Part shown: one piece after another, positions 1 through 7,033 of the stretch | How the letters are laid out: each line of letters starts with the position of its first letter | Position numbering within the stretch: the first letter of the stretch is position 1 | Source: Comamonadaceae bacterium | GTDB taxonomy: Bacteria > Pseudomonadota > Gammaproteobacteria > Burkholderiales > Burkholderiaceae_C | Assembly (NCBI GenBank): GCA_947450255.1 | Contig: CANFVA010000008.1 | Span: 1-40,228, forward strand | DNA length: 40,228 nt | Direction: 5' to 3' | The notes under the pieces: model-generated | The model's input: the letters and a program-made list of their open reading frames with translations, nothing else | Databases searched by the model: none | Told to the model about the DNA's origin: nothing | Position numbers and translations under genes: made by a program

Positions 1-120
1 GCATTCACCCAGACGCTGCACCAAATACGCCGCCGCTTGGAGTTGTTTACCAATCTGCCTTTGACCAGCCTGAGCAAGCTATCGATTCAAAACGAGGCGC
101 GGCGCCTGGCGCAGCCATGA
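1..120 (+). CDS. arsC: C-terminal end of a probable low-molecular-weight-phosphatase-type arsenate reductase (ArsC), truncated by the window edge
   Basis: Open frame from base 1 reads AFTQTLHQIRRRLELFTNLPLTSLSKLSIQNEARRLAQP*. The tail resembles LMW-PTP-like ArsC C-termini. Its stop overlaps the aquaporin ATG (ATGA), and arsC-aquaporin is a known gene order. Confidence 0.55.
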   Translation, partial: AFTQTLHQIRRRLELFTNLPLTSLSKLSIQNEARRLAQP

Positions 121-773
121 AACGCTACGCCCACTACCTGGCCGAGTGCTTGGGCACTTGCGCGCTGCTGTGCGCCGTGATCGGCTCGGGCATCATGGCC
201 GAGCGCTTGGCAGGCGGCAATATGGCAGTGGCTTTGCTGGCCAACACCTTGGCCACCGTATTTGCCTTGTGGGTGCTGATTGAAATCTTGGGCCCGATTA
301 GCGGCGCGCATTTCAACCCTGCCGTGTCTTTGGTCATGGCCTGGCGCCAAGCGCTGTCGCGCCAGCGCTTGTTGGGCTACGTGCTGGCCCAGTTGCTAGG
401 CGCCGCTTTGGGCGCCTGGCTGGCGCATGCCATGTTTGAACTGCCGCTATTGCAATGGTCCGCCAAAGTGCGCACCGGCCCTGCGCAATGGCTGGCCGAG
501 GCGGTGGCTACCGGCGGGCTGCTGTTGGTGATCTTGCGTGCACCCATGGGTAAAACGCCGGCCCTGGTGGCGTGCTATATCGGCGCCGCTTATTGGTTTA
601 CCGCCAGCACCTCGTTCGCCAATCCCGCCGCCGTGTTCGGGCGCATGATGAGCGACAGCTTTGCCGGCATTGCACCGCACGACGCGCCGGGCTTTGTGCT
701 GGCGCAGTTGGCCGGTGCGCTTGGGGGCGTGCTTTTGCATAAGCTGCTGGGCGAGGGCGAAGATACGCCTTGA
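117..773 (+). CDS. MIP/aquaporin family protein (AqpS-like, probably arsenic-linked)
   Basis: 218 aa, multi-TM, two NPA motifs (HFNPAVS, FANPAAVFGR). Translationally coupled to the ArsC-like end upstream. Confidence 0.85.
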   Translation: MKRYAHYLAECLGTCALLCAVIGSGIMAERLAGGNMAVALLANTLATVFALWVLIEILGPISGAHFNPAVSLVMAWRQALSRQRLLGYVLAQLLGAALGAWLAHAMFELPLLQWSAKVRTGPAQWLAEAVATGGLLLVILRAPMGKTPALVACYIGAAYWFTASTSFANPAAVFGRMMSDSFAGIAPHDAPGFVLAQLAGALGGVLLHKLLGEGEDTP

Positions 774-805
774 GCCTTGGGGCCCCTTTGTGTAATTTCA
801 AACCG

Positions 806-892
806 GTCATTGCGAGCGCAGCGAAGCAATCCATCTTGGCTTGCCCATCTATCACCCATGGATCGCCGCATCGCTGCGCTCCTCGCGATGAC
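806..892. repeat. Imperfect inverted repeat of about 87 bp, dispersed palindromic/MITE-like intergenic element
   Basis: GTCATTGCGAGCGCAGCGAAGCAATCCAT ... CCATGGATCGCCGCATCGCTGCGCTCCTCGCGATGAC. The second half reverse-complements to GTCATCGCGAGGAGCGCAGCGATGCGGCGATCCATGG, matching the first half with small indels. It lies wholly between genes. Confidence 0.75.
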
Positions 893-1105
893 AGGCTGGT
901 ACGCACTTTCCCTGGCGGAAGCGGCCTTTTAGGTGCAATGAGCCGGTGGGGATGGGCATTTCACAGCCTGCGCTTTGCGCGACAGATTGCGGGTTAACCC
1001 CCTTCGTGTTGGCAGACTTGGAACCCTACAGTTATGTATGCTGGCACAGCGCGCTAAGGCGCCTGGCATCCGCACGTAAGCCCTTCTATAGCCCCCAAAC
1101 AGCCC

Positions 1106-2410
1106 ATGTCTGCTTTTAAAAATACAGTTATCAAGCATGTGCTGCGCGTGCTGACCCATCCGGATATGCGCCAATGGCAGCGCGCGCGTGCCCGCCTGGT
1201 GCGCCGGGTCACGGGCGCATCCGCGCAAGTGCATTACTTCCACCAGGCCGATGACCCCTATAGCCACTTGTGCGTGCAGTTGCTGGAGCGCTTGGGGCAT
1301 CGCTATGACGTGGACTTGCTGCCGCACTTGGTGAGCCCGCCTGACGACTCGGCCGCGCCGGATCGCGAGCGCTTAGGGCACTGGTCTTTGCGCGATGCGT
1401 CGCTGTTGGCAAGTGCGCACGGATTGGCAGCGCCGCTATCGCAACCTGATGCCGCAGCCCTGGCCGCTGCAGAGGCAGCGCTGGCCGCCAGCTTGCAGGC
1501 CGGTCGCTTTGTGGTGGATGCTGCGGCCATAAGCCAGGCTTTATGGAGCGGGCGAGCGCAGCGCGCAGCACCATCGCCGGGCCCGGCCGCCGCCGATGTG
1601 CAAGCCGTCAAAGCCACAGGCAGCGCGCTGCGCAAACGTTTAGGCCACTACCTGGGCGCCACATTTTTTTATGGCGGCGAGTGGTACTGGGGCATAGACC
1701 GCCTGCATTACCTCGAGCAGCGCCTGCGCGACGAAGGCCTGTGCCGCGAGCCTGCCAGCGCGCTGCTGGTGCCGGTGCGCGACATTGCCTTGAACGGTGC
1801 GCCTGCGCTGCATACCCCAATCAAGCCCCCAGCGCAGTTGCATTATTTTTGTTCTTTCCGTAGCCCCTACACCTATATCGCCTTGCCGCGGGTGCGCCAG
1901 TTGGCCGAGCATTACGGCGTGCAGTTGCAGATACGTTTTGTGCTGCCGATGGTGATGCGCGGCCTGGCGGTGCCGCGTGAAAAGTCCATGTATATCGTGG
2001 CCGACGTGGCGCGCGAAGCGCAGCGCGTGGGCATGCGCTATGGCTTTTTGGTGGACCCGGTGGGCAAGCCGGTGGAGCGCGGCTATGCGGTTTTGCACCA
2101 GGCCATGCAGGCCGGTGTGGGACCGCAATTGGCGCAGTCGTTTTTGCAAGGCGTGTGGGCTGATGGCATAGACGCAGGCACGGACAGTGGTTTGTACGCC
2201 ATTGCCGCGCGCGCCGGTTTGGACAAGGCGTTTGTGGACAAGGCTTTGACGGATGACAGTTGGCGCGCTGTAGCGGCCAGCAACCGGCTGGAGCTGCTGG
2301 AGATGGATTTATGGGGCGTGCCCAGCTTTCGCGTCAACGAGCGGGCCGGCTACTGGGGCCAGGACCGGCTGTGGATGGTGGAGCAGGACTTGAAACTTTT
2401 GTATACCTAG
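1106..2410 (+). CDS. Tandem DSBA-like thioredoxin-domain protein (HCCA-isomerase/GST-kappa-like)
   Basis: 434 aa. Two homologous segments, VHYFHQADDPYSHLCVQLLERL and LHYFCSFRSPYTYIALPRVRQLAEHYG. The C-terminal LLEMDLWGVPSFRVN is typical of DSBA/HCCA isomerases. Confidence 0.75.
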   Translation: MSAFKNTVIKHVLRVLTHPDMRQWQRARARLVRRVTGASAQVHYFHQADDPYSHLCVQLLERLGHRYDVDLLPHLVSPPDDSAAPDRERLGHWSLRDASLLASAHGLAAPLSQPDAAALAAAEAALAASLQAGRFVVDAAAISQALWSGRAQRAAPSPGPAAADVQAVKATGSALRKRLGHYLGATFFYGGEWYWGIDRLHYLEQRLRDEGLCREPASALLVPVRDIALNGAPALHTPIKPPAQLHYFCSFRSPYTYIALPRVRQLAEHYGVQLQIRFVLPMVMRGLAVPREKSMYIVADVAREAQRVGMRYGFLVDPVGKPVERGYAVLHQAMQAGVGPQLAQSFLQGVWADGIDAGTDSGLYAIAARAGLDKAFVDKALTDDSWRAVAASNRLELLEMDLWGVPSFRVNERAGYWGQDRLWMVEQDLKLLYT

Positions 2411-2426
2411 GCTGGCGGAGTTTCCA

Positions 2427-3494
2427 CTATAAATCGGCGGCCATGATGTATCCGCTTTCGATCAATACTTCGTGGTAATTGCTGGCAGTTACCAATACGG
2501 GCGGAAGCAGTCGGGTAGGTACTCGTTTGGTTTTGTTGTCATAACTTTGGGTCGGATCATGCACGGGCGCGCGCCCGGCAAGTAACTCGTCGACTATATC
2601 TGCTGCGCTCAAGGCCAATGCACGCGTGTCCTTGAAAATGGTGGAGCTTTGCTCACCGGCGGCGATCGACCTGATGGAGGGGACCTCTGCGTCCTGACCA
2701 CTGACGACGGGTAAAGGGCGACCGGGTTTGCCGTAGCCCATGGCCTTGAGCGAATCCAATATACCGATGCTGATCCCGTCTAAAGGGGAAAGTACCGCGT
2801 GCAGTCGCCGGTCTTGGTAGTGGCGATTGAGCAGACTAATCATGCGTGAGACCGCAAGCGTGCTGTACCAACGCATGGTAGAGACCTGCTGCATTTCCAA
2901 TTCGTTACTTGGCACCAAAATTTTGTGATGTTCTAGATAAGGTCGCAAGACTGACATCGCGCCAGCATGAAAGAGATGGGCATTGTTATCGTCTGGCGTG
3001 CCTCCGAAAATCTCCAGGTTGTACGGCCCGCCGCCCTGATTTAGCTTTAACGCTTGCACTATGGACTCCGCTTGTAATACGCCCACTTGGAAGTTGTCAA
3101 AGCTGACGTAAAAATCAAGGTGGGGCGTATGGGTCAGCAAGCGGTCATAGGCAAGAATCTTGATGCCCTTTGCCGCCGCCTCCTCGAGTACGGAATGGAG
3201 GGCACCACCGTCAATAGCAGCAATTACCAGAGCCACTGCGCCGTTAGCAACCATGGTGCGGATCTGCGCAATTTGCTGCAGCACATCGTCACCGGCATAG
3301 TGCCGCTCTACCACAAATCCTTTAGCCTGCAAACCCTTTTCTAGGTTATGGCCATCGTCCAACCAACGCCTCACTGTGGTTGTCGGCATCGCGATGCCAA
3401 TGCGCAATGAACTGCTAGCGCGAACGTGCGACGATGGCTTGCGTTGGTGTTGGCCAAAAATCTGTCTGAAAAAACTCATTGCATCAAAAGCCAT
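2427..3494 (-). CDS. ChvE/XylF-like sugar-binding protein paralogue, no recognisable signal peptide
   Basis: 355 aa. [51 protein letters not shown] and [11 protein letters not shown] align with the ChvE-like protein at 23342-24418. The N-terminus MAFDAMSFFRQIFGQHQRKPSSHVRASSS lacks a hydrophobic core. Confidence 0.85.
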   Translation of the reverse strand: MAFDAMSFFRQIFGQHQRKPSSHVRASSSLRIGIAMPTTTVRRWLDDGHNLEKGLQAKGFVVERHYAGDDVLQQIAQIRTMVANGAVALVIAAIDGGALHSVLEEAAAKGIKILAYDRLLTHTPHLDFYVSFDNFQVGVLQAESIVQALKLNQGGGPYNLEIFGGTPDDNNAHLFHAGAMSVLRPYLEHHKILVPSNELEMQQVSTMRWYSTLAVSRMISLLNRHYQDRRLHAVLSPLDGISIGILDSLKAMGYGKPGRPLPVVSGQDAEVPSIRSIAAGEQSSTIFKDTRALALSAADIVDELLAGRAPVHDPTQSYDNKTKRVPTRLLPPVLVTASNYHEVLIESGYIMAADL

Positions 3495-3532
3495 TTGAAA
3501 AAAGTAAGTAAAACCAAGGCAAGGAAAATGAT

Positions 3533-4483
3533 TTACAGACGTGTCTTGCGAGATTTAATGATTACGGATTGGACAACTATAACAATAAAAAGAAAGCTAC
3601 CCCGAATCACGGATTGCCAGTAGGAAGAAAGATTCAATTGACCTAGGCCGTTTTCAAAATTCAGTAAATTGAAGAGCAAACTCAAAAGCAGCACACCGAC
3701 CAGTGTCGCGGCGATAGAGCCAGCGCCGCCGCTCAGCAGGGTGCCTCCGACGACTACCGCAGAAATGGCGAATAAGTCCCAGCCTAAACCCTCATTGGGC
3801 TGACCAGATCCTTGCGCAGCCAAAAATACGCCAGCCAATCCCGCCAATGTGCCTGAGAGCATGTAGACCAGAAAGATGTTTCTTTCGACATGGAGGCCCA
3901 TTAATCTGGCGGCCTCTTCACTGCCGCCAATCGCCAAGGTGTGTCTGCCGAAGCTGGTGTGGGTGTGGGCGAGGCCCGCGGCGGCGGTAATCCCCAGTAA
4001 CACCCAAAGTGGTATCGGCAAACCCGCTAGATCGCCCTGCCCAAAATCAGCAAAGCCGGACTCGTAGGAGGGAGCGATGGCCTGGTTATTGGCTAGCAGC
4101 AGGGCCATCCCATGAGCGGCCAGCGTCATAGCCAGGGTCGTGATGAAGGGCTGAATCTTCCAACGTGCGATCACCAAGCCGTTGATGGCGCCGCACAGGG
4201 TACCTGCCAAAACACCCGCAGCTATTGCGCCCAGCGCTGAAAACGGTGACAACAGAGCAGACACCACAGACCCGAGCGCGGCCACGGTGCCCACCGAAAG
4301 ATCAATGCCACCGGTCATGATGACAAAGGCCATGCCGATGGATATGAGGGCAAACATCGTGTTGTATCGAGAAAATTCCAGCAGGTTGTAGGCCGAGAAG
4401 AAATTTTCATAACGCAAAGTTCCAAAGGCAAACAAGGCGAGTACGACGCAAGAGACGCCCAGGAGATCACGGTTCAATTTCAT
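3533..4483 (-). CDS. yjfF: Sugar ABC transporter permease, YjfF-like
   Basis: 316 aa, BPD_transp_2 permease (GMAFVIMTGGIDLSVGTVAALGS, VVVGGTLLSGGAGSI). 4-bp overlap with the upstream permease gene. Confidence 0.75.
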   Translation of the reverse strand: MKLNRDLLGVSCVVLALFAFGTLRYENFFSAYNLLEFSRYNTMFALISIGMAFVIMTGGIDLSVGTVAALGSVVSALLSPFSALGAIAAGVLAGTLCGAINGLVIARWKIQPFITTLAMTLAAHGMALLLANNQAIAPSYESGFADFGQGDLAGLPIPLWVLLGITAAAGLAHTHTSFGRHTLAIGGSEEAARLMGLHVERNIFLVYMLSGTLAGLAGVFLAAQGSGQPNEGLGWDLFAISAVVVGGTLLSGGAGSIAATLVGVLLLSLLFNLLNFENGLGQLNLSSYWQSVIRGSFLFIVIVVQSVIIKSRKTRL

Positions 4484-5430
4484 TTTCTTTGTACTCCAAC
4501 GGCGATCAAAATAATGAGCGCCTTGAAAACCATAGCTGCAGCATCCGGTACACCATGCGCCAGCAAGGTATAGCGCATCAGTTGGATAATCATGGCGCCC
4601 AGCAAGGTGCCGAAAATCCGTGCGCGACCGCCCGTTAAAAAGGTGCCGCCCACTGCGGCGGCAGCGATGGCATCGAGCTCCATACCTAGGCCGTTTTGGT
4701 TAGCGTCTGACGCGGAGTTGATGGATACCGTGATCATCCCCGCTAATCCCGCCAGGGCTCCACAAATCGCGTACACCCAAAAAATAATGCGCGCCGAGGG
4801 AATTCCGGTCAGCCATGCAGCGCGTTCATTGCTCCCGATGGCTACAACGTAGCTGCCAAACAAAGTACGGCGTAAAGCCCAACTTGCGGCCCCAACGATC
4901 GCCACCATGAGCACAACTTGGAGAGGAATACCGAGCACATAGCCCTTGCCCAGCAGAGAGAAACCCTGGCTATCAAAAGGCAGCAGGTTGCCGTTGGTCA
5001 TCACCTGCGCCACACCCCGACCCGCAATAAAGAGAACCAGCGTGGCCACTATCGGCTGAATGCGAAAAGAAGTGACCAGCCAGGCATTAAAACAACCACA
5101 CCCTGCCGTTATCAGCAACGGGACTACGAAGCTCGCAGCCATACCCATGGGGCCGGGGACGTTGAGATAAATCAGGGGAGCTAACGTGCCAGCTATGGCC
5201 ATCAAGGCGCCAACAGATAAATCGATACCGCCGGTGGCGATCACAAGTGTCATGCCTACGCCTACGATCACGATGGTGGTGATCTGCGTTAGGTTCACAT
5301 TTAGCGTTTGCAGCGACAAAAAGCTGGGCGTGAAAAGTAGGTTGTAAACCACCAGCAGGACCAAGGCCAGCAGGGCGCCATGGTCTTGCATATTTTTACG
5401 CCCTAGATGGAGAAAATCAGGATTGCGCAT
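4480..5430 (-). CDS. ytfT: Sugar ABC transporter permease, YtfT-like
   Basis: Permease motifs GVGMTLVIATGGIDLSVGALMAIAG and AAAVGGTFLTGGRARIFGTLLGA. I prefer the internal ATG at 5430 (MRNPDFLHLG) over the ORF-track start at 5514, which overlaps the ATPase more deeply. Confidence 0.75.
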   Translation of the reverse strand: MRNPDFLHLGRKNMQDHGALLALVLLVVYNLLFTPSFLSLQTLNVNLTQITTIVIVGVGMTLVIATGGIDLSVGALMAIAGTLAPLIYLNVPGPMGMAASFVVPLLITAGCGCFNAWLVTSFRIQPIVATLVLFIAGRGVAQVMTNGNLLPFDSQGFSLLGKGYVLGIPLQVVLMVAIVGAASWALRRTLFGSYVVAIGSNERAAWLTGIPSARIIFWVYAICGALAGLAGMITVSINSASDANQNGLGMELDAIAAAAVGGTFLTGGRARIFGTLLGAMIIQLMRYTLLAHGVPDAAAMVFKALIILIAVGVQRK

Positions 5431-7012
5431 GCTGCAGGCCTCCGACCGTGGTGCTTTCTGTGTGGTCGCCGTCCGCCATTGCGCCCATGATGGCCTTTTC
5501 GGTGATGTCGGCACCTTGCAGATGGGCGATGCTCCGTCCGTCCCGTAGCACCACTACGCGGTTGCTAAGCGAGACTAGTTCCTCCAGCTCTGAGGCGCAT
5601 AGCAGTACTGCGACGCCTTGTTGCGTCAATGTCTGCACCCATTGGGCTATGTCGGCCTTGGTGCCCACGTCGATACCGCGGGTCGGCTCATCGAGAAGCA
5701 ATACCCGAGGCGCTAGCGCTAGCCAGCGGGCGAGAAGCACTTTTTGCTGGTTGCCGCCCGACAGTTCCCGGATGGCCTGCTCCATGCTGCTGGTTTTAAT
5801 GCCCAGTTGCACAATAAAAGACTCGACTATTTTTCGCTGCGCCTGCCGGTCCACGATTCCCCACCGGGTCAAACGAGGTAGTAAGACCATGGTTAAGTTT
5901 TCGCGCACCGACAGGTGGGGAAAAATACCCTCCGTTTTGCGGTCCTCAGAAAGATAAGCTACGCCACGCTCGATAGTGTCTTTCGGATGTCGGGGGTGTA
6001 GGACCTGATTATCAAAACGTAGCTGACCGGATTGCATCCTGTCCGCGCCAAATATAAGGCGCATGGTTTCGGTACGCCCAGAGCCAAGCAAGCCCGCCAG
6101 CCCCACGGTTTCGCCTGGATGCATAGTGAGCGAGACATCTAACAATGCGGGAGTTGCCTTGGCGCGCTCAAGTTCGACGCATGTCGCATCTTGCGCATTG
6201 GCGCGTGCACTGGGCGTAGTGCTGTGCAGCTGAGACAGGACCTTGCCCAGCATTACATGAACCAAATCAAATTTTGATATGTCACGCATGGGGGATGCAT
6301 GCACGGTCATCCCATCGCGGAGCACGGTGACCTTATCACAAATTGCAAATAATTCGTCCAAACGGTGTGATACAAAAATAACCGATCGTCCGTCCCTTCG
6401 CAAGCGCTCGATGACGCCAAACAGGATGACCACCTCCTTTTCATCGAGGCTGGAGGTAGCCTCGTCCATGATGACAAGCTTTGCATTCATAGACACGGCT
6501 TTGGCGATCGCCACCATTTGACGCATGGCATTGGAGAGTTGCGCTACCGGTTGCCGCACGTCTATTTGCAGGCCTACTTGTGCAAGCACACTGTCCGCCT
6601 GTTGGTGGACAGATTTCCAATCGATCAAGCCGAGGCGTTTTGGCTCCCTACCTAAAAAAATGTTCTCCGCAATGGAGGCAAACGGCACAAGGTTAATTTC
6701 CTGGTAAATGGTACTGATACCCGTGTGCCGTGCTTGCTGGGGCGTTCGAAAGCGCAACTCCTTCCCATCAAAGTGCAAGGTACCGCGGTCCTGAGGCCCG
6801 TCCAGGTCGTAGACGCCAGTCAGTATCTTGATCAACGTCGACTTGCCTGCCCCGTTTTGACCGATCAAAGCATGGACCTCACCTCGACCTACTTCCAAGG
6901 AGGCATTGAGCAGGGCGGGCGTACCATCAAAGTATTTATGAACACCCACCATGGACAACAAAGGCATGATGCTGGTGTTTCTGGGATGATCCTTAGGTGC
7001 ATTCGGTTGCAT
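5417..7012 (-). CDS. ytfR: Sugar ABC transporter ATP-binding protein, YtfR-like (two ABC domains)
   Basis: 531 aa. Walker A GQNGAGKSTLIKILTG, FLGREPKRLGLIDW (YtfR-like), ELSGGNQQKVLLARWLALAPRVLLLDEPTRGIDVGTKADI. Confidence 0.85.
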   Translation of the reverse strand: MQPNAPKDHPRNTSIMPLLSMVGVHKYFDGTPALLNASLEVGRGEVHALIGQNGAGKSTLIKILTGVYDLDGPQDRGTLHFDGKELRFRTPQQARHTGISTIYQEINLVPFASIAENIFLGREPKRLGLIDWKSVHQQADSVLAQVGLQIDVRQPVAQLSNAMRQMVAIAKAVSMNAKLVIMDEATSSLDEKEVVILFGVIERLRRDGRSVIFVSHRLDELFAICDKVTVLRDGMTVHASPMRDISKFDLVHVMLGKVLSQLHSTTPSARANAQDATCVELERAKATPALLDVSLTMHPGETVGLAGLLGSGRTETMRLIFGADRMQSGQLRFDNQVLHPRHPKDTIERGVAYLSEDRKTEGIFPHLSVRENLTMVLLPRLTRWGIVDRQAQRKIVESFIVQLGIKTSSMEQAIRELSGGNQQKVLLARWLALAPRVLLLDEPTRGIDVGTKADIAQWVQTLTQQGVAVLLCASELEELVSLSNRVVVLRDGRSIAHLQGADITEKAIMGAMADGDHTESTTVGGLQHAQS

Positions 7013-7033
7013 GATGTAGCCTTAGGTAGCACA

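Noticed and set aside
991-1000. GGGTTAACCC palindrome upstream of the DSBA gene
   Set aside because: Only 10 bp, isolated, and not repeated near other genes in the window.
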